This document shows positions 9,255 to 17,758 of a DNA stretch of 64,000 nucleotides, piece by piece (position 1 is the first letter of the stretch; every line of letters begins with the position of its first letter). A program made the position numbers and the translations under genes. The notes under the pieces were generated by a model. The model was not told where the DNA came from, made no database searches, and was given only the letters and a program-made list of their open reading frames with translations. Source of the stretch: Tsukamurella tyrosinosolvens (GTDB lineage Bacteria; Actinomycetota; Actinomycetes; Mycobacteriales; Mycobacteriaceae); assembly GCF_900104775.1 (NCBI RefSeq), contig NZ_FNSA01000003.1:4774001-4838000 (forward strand). Reading direction: 5' to 3'.

Positions 9255-9974
9255 ATGTCCACGCCCCTCACCACGACGGTCTCCGCGCGCTCGGCCGTGC
9301 TGAGCCTGCTGCTGGGCGCGCACCCGCCGGAGCTGGAAGGGCGCGAGATCGTCGCGGCGATGCGACTGTTCGGGGTCTCAGAATCCACGACGCGGGCGGC
9401 GATGTCGCGCATGGTGTCCGCGGGCGACCTGGTGCGCGACGGCGGGCTCTACGCGCTGTCGGATCGCCTCGCCCGGCGCCAGGCGCGCACGGACTCCCCC
9501 ACGATGCTGCCCTGGGACGGGACGTGGGAGACGGCGATCGTCACGACCAGTGGGCGCAGCGCCGGCGATCGCGCCGAGCTGCGCACCGAGATGACCCGCC
9601 TGCGGCTCGCGGAACTGCGCGAGGGCGTGTGGATGCGGCCCGCGAACCTCGACCGGCCGCTGCCCGCCTCGGTGCGGCAGGTGACCACGCGCTTCACCGC
9701 GCGGCCGGACGACGACCCCGTCGACCTGGCGAGCACGCTGTGGGACCTGCCGGAGTGGTCCCGGCACGGGCACGCGCTGCTGGGCGCGATCGCCGACGCC
9801 GGCGACGACGGGCAGGCGCGCTTCCTGACGATGGTGTCGGTGGTGCGGCACCTGTACCGCGACCCGCTGCTGCCGCCGGAGCTGCGGCCGGAGGATTGGC
9901 CGGCGGACGACCTCACCGCGGCGTACGCGGACTTCCGCGCGTGGCTCGCCGCGATGCGGATCGGTCGGGGCTGA
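9255..9974 (+). CDS. PaaX-family transcriptional regulator
   Basis: A 239-residue regulator with an N-terminal winged helix (SAVLSLLLGAHPPELEGREIVAAM followed by SESTTRAAMSRMVSAGDLVRD) and the central and C-terminal PaaX-like domains (WDGTWETAIV; LYRDPLLPPELRPEDWP). PaaX proteins repress phenylacetate or related acyl-CoA pathways and respond to CoA thioesters. The start is ATG 9255; the frame is open further upstream, but that part has no family similarity. Divergence from an acyl-CoA dehydrogenase and proximity to enoyl-CoA hydratase and thioesterase genes make fatty or aromatic acyl-CoA regulation plausible (inference). Confidence 0.85.
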   Translation: MSTPLTTTVSARSAVLSLLLGAHPPELEGREIVAAMRLFGVSESTTRAAMSRMVSAGDLVRDGGLYALSDRLARRQARTDSPTMLPWDGTWETAIVTTSGRSAGDRAELRTEMTRLRLAELREGVWMRPANLDRPLPASVRQVTTRFTARPDDDPVDLASTLWDLPEWSRHGHALLGAIADAGDDGQARFLTMVSVVRHLYRDPLLPPELRPEDWPADDLTAAYADFRAWLAAMRIGRG

Positions 9975-10205
9975 TCAGGCCAGCGAGTCGACGACCCGGG
10001 TGATGCGCGCCTGCAGGCGGCGCAGCTGCAGCCCCTGGTCGTCGAGGCGGCGGGCGATGGAGTTGACCGCGTCGCACGAGCCGGTCTCGTGCAGGCTGCG
10101 GGCGTCGATCTGGAGATCGTCGCCGGTGCGGCCGATGGACGCGGCGATGATCGTGAGCTGGGCGGTGAGATCGTCGAGTTCGCTGCGGACGCCGGCGAGC
10201 CCCAT
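9975..10205 (-). CDS. Small hypothetical helical protein
   Basis: A 76-residue protein beginning MGLAGVRSELDDLTAQLTII. It looks all-helical with heptad-like hydrophobic spacing (LDDLTAQLTIIAASI; IARRLDDQGLQLRRLQARI) and a mid-protein Cys. I do not recognise the family. It converges on the PaaX-type gene with stops directly adjacent. Nested dyads lie 60-90 bases upstream. A helical-hairpin (WXG100-like) fold is conceivable but the WxG motif is absent. Confidence 0.6.
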   Translation of the reverse strand: MGLAGVRSELDDLTAQLTIIAASIGRTGDDLQIDARSLHETGSCDAVNSIARRLDDQGLQLRRLQARITRVVDSLA

Positions 10206-10268
10206 GATGTTTCCCTACTTTCCGCCGCAATCGGGTGTGCGGCAATGCGCCGCGGTGCGGCTCTCGAC

Positions 10269-10296
10269 GGTCCACCCGCTTGACCCTAGGTGGACC
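10269..10296. promoter_or_regulatory. Dyad upstream of the small helical protein gene
   Basis: Perfect 8-base inverted repeat GGTCCACC (10269-10276) and GGTGGACC (10289-10296) with a 12-base spacer. The right arm also begins a second dyad (AGGTG, 7 bases, CACCT). This looks like an operator for the gene starting at 10205. Confidence 0.45.
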
Positions 10297-10395
10297 GTTC
10301 ACCTGCACAGTAGGTGGCGGCTGTGACCGGTGTGACGAATTACAGGTGACTGTTGCGTGTCCGTTACTCGACGATTCGTCGCCGCCGCGCAGCGG

Positions 10396-11163
10396 TCATT
10401 CGTCGTGGAACGCGCCGTGCCGGCCGGCACCGTCGGAGAACCGGGTGGCGCCTTCCACGGCCCCGTCGAGGAGCGACTTGAGGCCGTACCGGTACTCGAT
10501 CCCGAGCGCCTCAGCCTCCGGTTTCGTCTCGGCCTCGAGCATCGAGAGCCGGTCGTTGCGCAGGCAGGTCTGCGGGAATCCGGCGAGCTGCCGTCCGAGT
10601 TCGACGGCGGCCTCCAGTGCCGTTCCGGGTTCGACGGTGCGGTTGACCAGGCCGATCCGCTCGGCCTCCGCCGCGTCGACGGGACGCCCGGTGAGGATGA
10701 GGTCCATCGCGCGACTCGCCCCGATGAGCCGGGGCAGCCGCACGGTGCCGCCGTCGATGAGCGGCACGCCCCAGCGGCGGCAGAAGACGCCGAGGACCGC
10801 ATCGGTGGCGGCGACGCGCAGGTCCGCCCAGATGGCCAGCTCGAGGCCGCCGGCCACGGCGTGCCCCTCGATCGCGGCGATGACGGGCTTGCTCAGGCGC
10901 ATCCGCGAGATTCCCATCGGCGCGTCCCCGTCGGGCTCGACGCGGTTCGGGGTGCCGGCGGCGACGGCCTTGAGATCGGCTCCCGCGCAGAAGGTCCCGC
11001 CGCGCCCGTGCAGCACGGCGACGGCGGCATCCGGGTCGGCGTCGAAGGCGCGGAAGGCGTCGGCGAGGGCCTCGGCGGTGGCGCGGTCGACGGCGTTGCG
11101 CACGCCGGGCCGGTCGATCTCGACGACGGTGACCGGTCCCTGCCGGCTGACGAGGACGCTCAT
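10396..11163 (-). CDS. Enoyl-CoA hydratase/isomerase family protein
   Basis: A 255-residue crotonase-fold protein. The first oxyanion-hole loop is GGTFCAGADLKA (about residues 54-65) and the second EGHAVAGGLELA (about 99-110). Where classical hydratases have the second catalytic Glu, the sequence reads CRRWGVPLIDGGT, more like crotonase variants with other activities. The start ATG 11163 overlaps the thioesterase stop (ATGA), so the two are coupled. The pair probably acts on a shared acyl-CoA; the substrate cannot be read from sequence. Confidence 0.87.
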   Translation of the reverse strand: MSVLVSRQGPVTVVEIDRPGVRNAVDRATAEALADAFRAFDADPDAAVAVLHGRGGTFCAGADLKAVAAGTPNRVEPDGDAPMGISRMRLSKPVIAAIEGHAVAGGLELAIWADLRVAATDAVLGVFCRRWGVPLIDGGTVRLPRLIGASRAMDLILTGRPVDAAEAERIGLVNRTVEPGTALEAAVELGRQLAGFPQTCLRNDRLSMLEAETKPEAEALGIEYRYGLKSLLDGAVEGATRFSDGAGRHGAFHDE

Positions 11164-11951
11164 GACGACGTGGGCCCGTGGACGGCGGAGCCGGTGGCGA
11201 CCCCGGTGACGGTGCAGACGCCGAACCGGCCGTCGCGGTCGAACATGCTCGCCGAGGAGATGCTGATGCCGTCGACGATGACGAACTGGTCGGCCTCCAA
11301 GCCGATCTCGTCGCCGCGGGGTGCGCGGGCGATGGCCATGGAGACGTCGCCGTTGATGGTCTCGACGCCGCCGGTGCCCATGCCGGTCACCAGGTTGGTG
11401 CAGTCGGAGACCATCGCGGCGCGGGCGAAGGGCGTGGTCTCCTCGCCGTCGAGGACGCGCCAGCCGCGGGTCCAGACGCGCTTGCGCTCGGCGGTGGCCC
11501 AGTGCTCCGGGGTGTCGGACGAGACGTAGTCGCCGCTGCCGCCGGCCATCGCGAGGCGCGGCGCCTCGGGTGGCGGCGGGGCGGGCACGTGCGGATCGGA
11601 CCAGACGACACCGTCGGGCTGCGGGGCCCGGTGGTAGAACGTGACGGCGGCGCGGACGACGGTCTTGTCGTTCTGGATGATCTCCGCCTCCGCGACGCGG
11701 ATGCGGCGGCCCGAGCGGACGAGGCGCGTGCGGACGTCCAGGTGGCCGGAGCGGACCATGCGGAACATGTCGCAGTGCCAGCGGGTCCCCACGAGGCCCT
11801 CGCCGAACTCGGTGTCGAGGACCTGCGCCAGCAGGCCCGCGATCGCGGGGCCCGACAGGGTGCCGGGCGCCCAGCGGCCCTCCGCGGCGGGCAGCGAATC
11901 GAACCCGCCGCCGCTGCGGGCGAACTGCGCGGGTACCTCCAGGGTGGTCAT
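11160..11951 (-). CDS. Acyl-CoA thioesterase-like double hot-dog protein
   Basis: A 263-residue protein with two hot-dog halves: N-terminal RWAPGTLSGPAIAGLLAQ...WHCDMFRMV, and C-terminal FARAAMVSDCTNLVTGMGTGG...INGDVSMAIAR. This is the TesB-like thioesterase-family layout common in Mycobacteriales. I chose ATG 11951 over the TTG two codons upstream. First gene of the pair with the crotonase protein, giving hydration/isomerisation plus CoA release. Acyl specificity unknown. Confidence 0.8.
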   Translation of the reverse strand: MTTLEVPAQFARSGGGFDSLPAAEGRWAPGTLSGPAIAGLLAQVLDTEFGEGLVGTRWHCDMFRMVRSGHLDVRTRLVRSGRRIRVAEAEIIQNDKTVVRAAVTFYHRAPQPDGVVWSDPHVPAPPPPEAPRLAMAGGSGDYVSSDTPEHWATAERKRVWTRGWRVLDGEETTPFARAAMVSDCTNLVTGMGTGGVETINGDVSMAIARAPRGDEIGLEADQFVIVDGISISSASMFDRDGRFGVCTVTGVATGSAVHGPTSS

Positions 11952-12023
11952 TCCCAAGGGTTTACCAGGCTGAGCGGGGCGGCCGGTAGTCGCATCCGCC
12001 GGAACGCCGCCGCGGAGGCCGCC

Positions 12024-12650
12024 ATGCGGTACTCATGGAGCATGGGCGATTCGTTCTTCGTGAGGATGTGGCCGCGGCTGGTGCGCAACGAGCCGCCGCT
12101 GGTCACCGAGCTGCGGCGGCGCAACCTGGCCGGCCTGTCGGGTCGCGTGCTGGAGGTGGGCGCGGGCACCGGAACGAACTTCGCGCTGTACCCGCCCGAG
12201 GTCACCGCCGTCGTCGCGCTGGAGCCGGAGGACGCCCTGCGCGCCGAGGCGTCGGCCGTGGCGGACGCGCGCGTCGAGGTGCGCCCCGAGCGGCTCGACG
12301 AGTACGTCGCCGACGAGCCCTTCGACGCCGTCGTGTTCAGCCTGGTGCTGTGCTCGCTGCCCGACCCCGAGGGCGCGGTCCGGCAGGTCCGCGGCGTCCT
12401 GCGGCCCGACGGCGAGCTCCGTTTCCTCGAGCACGTCGCCGCGCGCGGCGGGATGCTGGAGGGCCTGCAGAAGGCGGCGGACGCCACCGTCTGGCCGCGG
12501 CTGTTCGGGAACTGCCACGCGCACCGCGACGCCGTCGGCCTGATCAGCGGCGCCGGCTTCGCCGTGACGACCGTCGAGGACCGGATGCTGGCGCCCGCCT
12601 GGGTACCGATCCCGACGTCGCCGCTGGTCCTCGGTCGCGCGCACGCATGA
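12024..12650 (+). CDS. Class I SAM-dependent methyltransferase
   Basis: A 208-residue Rossmann methyltransferase with SAM-binding motif I VLEVGAGTGTNFALY (about residues 40-54), motif II ALEPED and motif IV FDAVVFSLVLCSLPDPEGAVRQ, the Methyltransf_11 pattern. ATG 12024 has a GGAGG site 6 bases upstream; the later in-frame ATG 12042 has its GGAG too close. It overlaps the next membrane-protein gene by ATGA. Substrate (small molecule, lipid or quinone) cannot be assigned. Confidence 0.85.
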   Translation: MRYSWSMGDSFFVRMWPRLVRNEPPLVTELRRRNLAGLSGRVLEVGAGTGTNFALYPPEVTAVVALEPEDALRAEASAVADARVEVRPERLDEYVADEPFDAVVFSLVLCSLPDPEGAVRQVRGVLRPDGELRFLEHVAARGGMLEGLQKAADATVWPRLFGNCHAHRDAVGLISGAGFAVTTVEDRMLAPAWVPIPTSPLVLGRAHA

Positions 12651-13081
12651 CGATCGACGCCGCCGCGCTGGGCCTCGACACCCGGCTGACCCTGCTCGCC
12701 TCCGGGCTCGTGTTCCTGTGGGCGCTGGCGCTCGGGGTGTGGAAGTACCACGGGATCATGACCTCCCCGGAGCATCACGCGCACGTCTACGTGGACATCG
12801 CCCACCGCGCCGCGCTGCTGTACTCCTTCGCCATCGCGCTGGCGGCGGTGTTCGTGGAGCTCAGCGCGTGGCCGCAGTGGGTGGACCTGACGGCGGCCGC
12901 GGTCCTGGTGTTCTTCTTCGTCGCGGCGATCGGCAGCTACTGCTGGCACGGCGCGCGCCGCGACACCGAGAACCAGCTCGCCTCGCCCGCGCCCGGGGTG
13001 CGGGGCTTCATGGTGGCGCTCATCGTCGCCGAGATCGGCGCGTTCGCAGTACTTCTCGCGGGGTTCGTCGCGGCCTGGTGA
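12647..13081 (+). CDS. Four-helix integral membrane protein, unknown function
   Basis: A 144-residue protein with four predicted membrane segments: LLASGLVFLWALALGVWKY, LLYSFAIALAAVFVEL, AAAVLVFFFVAAIGSYCW and VALIVAEIGAFAVLLAGFVAAW. Histidines follow the first helix (SPEHHAHVYVDIAHR). It starts within the methyltransferase stop (ATGA), so the two are coupled. Many Mycobacteriales carry similar unassigned proteins. A metal or haem role for the histidines is speculation. Confidence 0.75.
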   Translation: MTIDAAALGLDTRLTLLASGLVFLWALALGVWKYHGIMTSPEHHAHVYVDIAHRAALLYSFAIALAAVFVELSAWPQWVDLTAAAVLVFFFVAAIGSYCWHGARRDTENQLASPAPGVRGFMVALIVAEIGAFAVLLAGFVAAW

Positions 13082-13102
13082 CCGCTGCCGGATGGGCGGC
13101 GG

Positions 13103-14470
13103 TCAGGCGGCCTGGGCGCAGGTGCACTGGCATTCGGTGAGCGTGCCGCCTGCGGCGGCGGTGTGCCGCCACGCGGCGCTACCGGGCACCAGCGCCGGCT
13201 CGCGCTCCGAGGTGTCGTCCGCCGTGTCCGACGGTGCCGTCACGGTCGCCTCCGCGGTGGCTGGCGCTGGGAGTGTCGCCGGCGCTCGGCGCCACAGGGC
13301 GGGTGCGAGGATCGCTCCGGCGGCGGCGATTCCGGCGAGGAGCGCCCACGCGGGGACGAGCCCGAAACGGTTCGCGCCCCAGCCCGCGATCGGGTAGGCG
13401 ACGAGCCACGCGAGGTGCGAGAGGGAGAACTGCGCGGCGAAGACTGCGGCCACGTCGCTCGGAGCCGCGGCGGCGCGCAGCACCTTGCCGGTGGGCGTGA
13501 TGGCCATCGCCGAGCCGGCGCCGCTGGCGAACCAGACCACCGCGGTCAGCGCCCACGACGGGGTGTCGGCGGCGGCCATCGCGACGGCGCCCGCGGCCGC
13601 CGCGGTGAGCAGCGTTGCGCCCTTGAGCATCACGGACCGCTCGGTGAACCGGTCCAGCAGGCGCGGGACGGCCAGCGCCACGAGCAGGGTGCCGCCGCCG
13701 GACGCGGCGAGCATCCACGCGACCTGGGATTCGCTGCCGCCCAGCCGGTCGCGGACGTAGTTGACGGTGTTGACCACCACGATCGAACCCGCTGCGGCCA
13801 CCGCGAAGTTCACGGCGAAGACGCCCCGCAGGCTCGGGGTGCGGGCGAAGAGCCTTACGCCGGAGAGGATCCGGTCGGCTGGGCTGCCCGTCGGCGCCTG
13901 GCGCGCGTCGGGCACCGTCGCGCGGAGGACGAGGAACGCGGAGACCACGAAACCGACTGCGGTGCCGACGAACAGGACGTCGAAGTCGATGAGGAGCAGC
14001 GCGAGGGCGGCGACGACCGGGCTGACGAGACTCTCCATCGTGTAGGCGACCTGGGATGCGGACAGCGCTGTGGTGTACTCGCGCTCGTCGGTGATGATGT
14101 CCGGGATGACGGCCTGGAAGGTGGGGGTGAAGGCCGCCGACGCCGCCTGCAGGGCGCCGATGAGCACGTAGATCTGCCAGACCTCGGTGACGAAGGGCAG
14201 GGCGAGGACGATGGCCGCGCGCACGACGTCGAGCGCCACCAGGAAGGCCCGGCGCGGGAGCCGGTCGACGTACGCCGCGGCCAGCGGCGCGATGACGACG
14301 TACAGCACCATCTTGATCGTCAGGGCGGTGCCGAGCACGACGGCGGCCGCGGAGCCCGCGATCTCGTAGGCGAGGAGGCCCAGCGCGACGGTCGTCAGGC
14401 CGGTGCCGACGAGCGCGACGATCTGCGCGCTGAACAGCAGCCGGAAATCGCGGTGCGCGAAGGGACCCAC
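13103..14470 (-). CDS. MFS transporter with Cys-rich C-terminal tail
   Basis: A 455-residue, about 12-helix permease of the MFS_3/EntS-like group, starting FAHRDFRLLFSAQIVALVGTG. GTG 14470 has an AGGAG site 5 bases upstream; the longer open frame is a shadow of the neighbour. The predicted cytosolic C-terminus ends with a His and then ECQCTCAQAA, three Cys in five residues, which looks metal-binding. The gene follows a His-rich protein whose promoter has two CsoR-like operators, so copper (or another soft metal) export is the best guess. The direct substrate is unproven. Confidence 0.82.
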   Translation of the reverse strand: MGPFAHRDFRLLFSAQIVALVGTGLTTVALGLLAYEIAGSAAAVVLGTALTIKMVLYVVIAPLAAAYVDRLPRRAFLVALDVVRAAIVLALPFVTEVWQIYVLIGALQAASAAFTPTFQAVIPDIITDEREYTTALSASQVAYTMESLVSPVVAALALLLIDFDVLFVGTAVGFVVSAFLVLRATVPDARQAPTGSPADRILSGVRLFARTPSLRGVFAVNFAVAAAGSIVVVNTVNYVRDRLGGSESQVAWMLAASGGGTLLVALAVPRLLDRFTERSVMLKGATLLTAAAAGAVAMAAADTPSWALTAVVWFASGAGSAMAITPTGKVLRAAAAPSDVAAVFAAQFSLSHLAWLVAYPIAGWGANRFGLVPAWALLAGIAAAGAILAPALWRRAPATLPAPATAEATVTAPSDTADDTSEREPALVPGSAAWRHTAAAGGTLTECQCTCAQAA

Positions 14471-14498
14471 GGTGTCTCCTGGTGGTGTCGAAGGTTGG

Positions 14499-15365
14499 TC
14501 AGTGGTGGTGCGCACCGTGGTGGGCGCTGTGCGGGCCGGCGTGCGCGACGGGCTCGTCGCGCCCGGCGTCGACGGCGTCGACGGCGTCGGCGGCGTCGGC
14601 GGCGGGCTCCTGGGCGGCGGAGGCGGGCTCGCCGGCCACCAGGGTGAAGTCCGCGGTCCGCACGGTGCCGGCGTGCTGGAAGTCGAGGAACAGCCGGTAC
14701 GTGCCCGCCGACGGGGCCATGGCATGGAAACGGATGTCGGGACCGGCGGGAGTCGCCGGATCCGTCGGGCCGCCCTCGGGGTGGACGTGCAGGAAGGCGA
14801 GGTCGCCGGCGCGCAGCGCGACGAGGTGGCCGTAGGCCGCGAGGTAGGGCTGCAGGTCCGTGACCGGGATGCCGCCGCGGGTGATGCGGGCGCGGAGCTC
14901 GCCGGCCTCGCCCGGCAGGAGCGCACCGTCGAGCGTGACGACGTAATCGTCGACCGTCGAGACTGTGCGGCGCTCGAGCAGGTCGCGGGGGCGGTAGTCG
15001 CCGGGGACGGCGACGTCCGCGCCGAGCACGATGCCGGTGCCGAGCGCCGTCGGCACGATGTCGGCGAAGAAGCGCCAGACGCCCGGGGTGAGGTCCAGCT
15101 CGACCGACCACGTGCCGGTCGCGTCCATGACGGGGTGCACGTGCTGGAAGCCGCTGGTGTCGCGCTGGACGGCGATGAAGTGCAGCTTCCGGTCGTGCTG
15201 CACGTCGAAGGCGGTGACGGGAGCGTCATCGGGACCGAAGATCGCGAACTCGACGCGGGTGCGCCCGGCGTCGAGGATCGTCAGCGACGGGGTGATGCGG
15301 TAGCCCTGCTCCGCGGTCTGCAGCCCCTGCGGGAACGGTGCGGCGGTGTGTGCACTGTGGTCCAT
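14499..15365 (-). CDS. His-rich putative metal-binding protein (YtkA/FixH-like beta domains)
   Basis: A 288-residue protein without a signal peptide. Two beta-sandwich-like halves carry HVHP motifs (GFQHVHPVMD at about 81-90; FLHVHPEGG at about 196-204) and HKLHF-like strands. The N-terminus is MDHSAHT and the C-terminus ends HSAHHGAHHH, both potential copper or nickel ligands. Ala/Asp-rich sequence repeats (AADAADAVDAVDAG) precede the tail. It is the first gene of an operon with the MFS pump, behind CsoR-like dyads. A metal buffer or chaperone role is inferred. Confidence 0.7.
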   Translation of the reverse strand: MDHSAHTAAPFPQGLQTAEQGYRITPSLTILDAGRTRVEFAIFGPDDAPVTAFDVQHDRKLHFIAVQRDTSGFQHVHPVMDATGTWSVELDLTPGVWRFFADIVPTALGTGIVLGADVAVPGDYRPRDLLERRTVSTVDDYVVTLDGALLPGEAGELRARITRGGIPVTDLQPYLAAYGHLVALRAGDLAFLHVHPEGGPTDPATPAGPDIRFHAMAPSAGTYRLFLDFQHAGTVRTADFTLVAGEPASAAQEPAADAADAVDAVDAGRDEPVAHAGPHSAHHGAHHH

Positions 15366-15410
15366 GACGTGCTCCTTCGGTCTGCGTGCGCGGCGGATCG
15401 ACCGTGCTGG

Positions 15411-15451
15411 TACCCCCTGAGGGTACTTTGATTTATACCCCCTGGGGGTAT
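15411..15451 (-). promoter_or_regulatory. Tandem CsoR-like copper operators
   Basis: Two GC-palindromes flanked by TA: TACCCCCTGAGGGTA (15411-15425) and ATACCCCCTGGGGGTAT (15435-15451), centres 25 bases apart, 46-86 bases upstream of the His-rich protein start. The TACCCC...GGGGTA form matches the consensus of CsoR-family Cu(I) repressors. No csoR gene is in the window, so the repressor would act in trans. Confidence 0.72.
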
Positions 15452-15520
15452 CTGCGTCAACCGTCTTCACGAAACAGACACACCGATGAGTTCGTCCGCC
15501 GGCGGTGGATCCGCCCGGCG

Positions 15521-15751
15521 TCAGTCGTTGGGCACGGCCGCGAGGCGCGGCTTGGAGTAATAGAGCGTGAAGCTGAGCCAGCTCCCGTCCTCGGTGATCT
15601 CGTCGTGCATGACGAGGTCCTCCACCTCGATCGTGCCCAGCGCTTCGACCGTCTCGGCGAACCTGCGCAGCAGCGCCGGCAGATCGTCCTGCCCGGCGCC
15701 CCGCGGGTTCCCCTGCGAGATCGACCTCAGCTGTACCCGGTCATCAGCCAT
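15521..15751 (-). CDS. Small hypothetical protein
   Basis: A 76-residue soluble protein beginning MADDRVQLRSISQGNPRGAG and ending LYYSKPRLAAVPND. It reads as one helix (LPALLRRFAETVEALG) followed by beta strands. I do not recognise the family. Start is ATG 15751. It diverges from the tautomerase-like gene at 15813. No operon partner. Confidence 0.6.
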   Translation of the reverse strand: MADDRVQLRSISQGNPRGAGQDDLPALLRRFAETVEALGTIEVEDLVMHDEITEDGSWLSFTLYYSKPRLAAVPND

Positions 15752-15812
15752 GCTGCGATGGTGTCACGGTCGTCGCACCTGGTCGAGGAGGTTTCGCAGT
15801 CATACTTGGTCC

Positions 15813-16163
15813 ATGCCTCTCGTCGACATCACGTGCTCACCGAATGTCACCGACCCGCAGAAACGCAGGTTGTCGTCAGAGCTGCCGCATCAGGTGTCGG
15901 TCGCCGTCGAATGCAGCGATGAGCCGTACGACGGCGACTTGCAACCGGGGGACGTGATCATCCGCTTCCACGACCCCTCGCCCTTCGACCGTTTCGACCT
16001 GGACATCCTCGTTGAAGTGCACTCGAAATGGTTCGAGGACCGCGCCGCCAACCGCGCATCGCGCGCGGCAGCCATACTCGCAGCCGTCGAATCGATTGCA
16101 CCTTCGTGCACAGCTGGCGTGTATCTCTCACTGCCACATGTCGCCTGGGATCAATCCGAATAG
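15813..16163 (+). CDS. Tautomerase-like hypothetical protein
   Basis: A 116-residue protein beginning MPLVDITCSPNVTDPQKRRL. A Pro immediately after Met followed by an amphipathic strand and helix is the N-terminal pattern of the 4-oxalocrotonate tautomerase superfamily, where Pro1 is the catalytic base. The rest (DVIIRFHDPSPFDRFDLDILVEVH; GVYLSLP) fits an alpha/beta fold, but I see no clear catalytic Arg. Start ATG 15813 was chosen for this reason; the frame is open upstream. Substrate unknown. Confidence 0.6.
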   Translation: MPLVDITCSPNVTDPQKRRLSSELPHQVSVAVECSDEPYDGDLQPGDVIIRFHDPSPFDRFDLDILVEVHSKWFEDRAANRASRAAAILAAVESIAPSCTAGVYLSLPHVAWDQSE

Positions 16164-16262
16164 GTCGGGGCGATCAGATCCACGCCACTGCTGTCGTCTC
16201 GACCACCCCAGGACTTCCGGGGTGAAGGGGAGAACCGCCGCCCAACGACCTCGCAACAGCCG

Positions 16263-16520
16263 CTAGTCGAGCCGGTGCAGTTCCTGTCCATCAGCGTCGC
16301 GTGTGATCACTCCGCCCGGCGCCCAGACGGAGACCCCGCCCTGCCAATGAGCTATTTCGAGTTCGTTGCCACGGGGCTCCACGACATCGGCCACCATGAA
16401 CTGCCCACCGCTGAAGTCGTACGTCATCCCGCTCGGTTCGAACATGACCGTGAAGGGTGCGTCCGCGTCTGCCGTGAGCTTGATCCGCAGAAAGGGCTCT
16501 GGTTCAGGAGCCATGTCCAT
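16263..16520 (-). CDS. Small hypothetical protein
   Basis: An 85-residue, mostly beta protein (RIKLTADADAPFTVMFEPSG; ELEIAHWQGGVSVWAPGG), with no signal peptide or membrane segment. ATG 16520 has GAGGAG 4 bases upstream, favouring it over ATG 16514. Not recognised. It converges on the tautomerase-like gene, and the tRNA-Pro terminator lies just upstream. Confidence 0.6.
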   Translation of the reverse strand: MDMAPEPEPFLRIKLTADADAPFTVMFEPSGMTYDFSGGQFMVADVVEPRGNELEIAHWQGGVSVWAPGGVITRDADGQELHRLD

Positions 16521-16568
16521 CCCACTCCTCGATCCGCCCCGACGCCCAAGGTCCCAACCAACAAGTAA

Positions 16569-16602
16569 GGCCCCTGGCCAGTGTTTCCACTGATCAGGGG
16601 CC
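16569..16602 (-). terminator. Terminator of tRNA-Pro
   Basis: Hairpin with outer arms GGCCCCT/AGGGGCC and inner arms AGTG/CACT, 24 bases past the tRNA 3' end. The leftward strand continues TTACTTGTTGGTTG, moderately T-rich. Confidence 0.75.
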
Positions 16603-16625
16603 CTGCTGTCGTCTCAACCAACGAG

Positions 16626-16699
<74 letters not shown>

Positions 16700-16754
16700 T
16701 GGTGACAACCTGCAATAGATTACTACAGCCACCGTCGGGCAGGAAATCGGCAGG

Positions 16755-17705
16755 TCAGGCCTGTACCGCCTCCGGCGCGACGACGGGCCCCAGCTCGACC
16801 TCCCGGTCGCGCACCGGGGCGCCGACGAGGGTGAGCAGCGAGGCCTCCGGGCGGCAGAAGGTGCGGAACGGCGCCCACGGCGACGTGCCGAGGCCGGCGC
16901 TCACGTGCAGCTTCATGTGCGCGCCCCACGCCGAGGCGCCCTTCACCCGCGACCGGTCCAGGCCGCAGTTGGTGATGAGAGCGCCGTACACCGGCAGGCA
17001 CAGCTGCCCGCCGTGCGTGTGGCCGGCGAGGGCGAGGTCGTAGCCGTCGGCGGCGAACCGGTCGAGCACGCGCGGCTCCGGCGAGTGGGTCAGGGCGAGC
17101 CGCAGGTCGACGGACTCGTCGGCGCGACCGGCGATCGTCTCGTACCGGTCCCGCTCGATGTGCGGATCGTCGACGCCCGCGACGGAGATGGTGACGCCGC
17201 CCGCCTCGAGGCGCCGCACCGCGTGCGTGGCGTCCAGCCAGCCGCGCTCGGAGAACGCCGCCCGCAGGTCCTGCCAGGGCAGCGGGTCGCCGTGCTTGCG
17301 CTCGTGGTCCTTGTCGAAGTACTTGGCCGGGTTCTTCGGCGTCGGCCCGAAGTAGTCGTTGGAGCCGAAGACGAACAGGCCCGGCCGGGCGAGCAGCGGA
17401 TCGAGGGTCTGCACCACCGACGGGACCGCCCGCGGGTGCGACAGGTTGTCGCCCGTGTTCACCACCAGGTCCGGCTCCAGCGCCGCCAGCTCACGCACCC
17501 AGCCCTGCTTGAGCCGCTGACCGGGCGTCATGTGCAGGTCCGAGATGTGCAGGATCCGCAGCGTCGGCGTGCCCGGCGGCAGGATCGGCAGCGTGTGCTC
17601 GCGCAGCGTGAAGGCGTTGCGCTCGAAGACGGTGGCGTACGCGATGGACGCGACGCCCGCGCCCGCGAGGCCGGCTCCGGCACGGAGAAGAGGATGAACT
17701 GCCAT
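16755..17705 (-). CDS. Calcineurin-like metallophosphoesterase
   Basis: A 316-residue phosphoesterase with an N-terminal hydrophobic helix (residues 5-25), suggesting membrane anchoring. The two-metal motifs occur in order: ISDLHMTPG (DxH), NTGDNLSHP (GDN), FGSNDYFG (GN[HD], here Asp instead of His), and AGHTHGGQL (GHTHGGQ). It resembles YkuE-type phosphodiesterases and Rv3683, which in M. tuberculosis directly follows ponA2. Here about 10 kb lie between them. ATG 17705 was chosen. Confidence 0.88.
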   Translation of the reverse strand: MAVHPLLRAGAGLAGAGVASIAYATVFERNAFTLREHTLPILPPGTPTLRILHISDLHMTPGQRLKQGWVRELAALEPDLVVNTGDNLSHPRAVPSVVQTLDPLLARPGLFVFGSNDYFGPTPKNPAKYFDKDHERKHGDPLPWQDLRAAFSERGWLDATHAVRRLEAGGVTISVAGVDDPHIERDRYETIAGRADESVDLRLALTHSPEPRVLDRFAADGYDLALAGHTHGGQLCLPVYGALITNCGLDRSRVKGASAWGAHMKLHVSAGLGTSPWAPFRTFCRPEASLLTLVGAPVRDREVELGPVVAPEAVQA

Positions 17706-17758
17706 TCCCCCAGGATACTCAGCAGCCGCACCCGCGCACACCGCGTAACTTGGACGTC

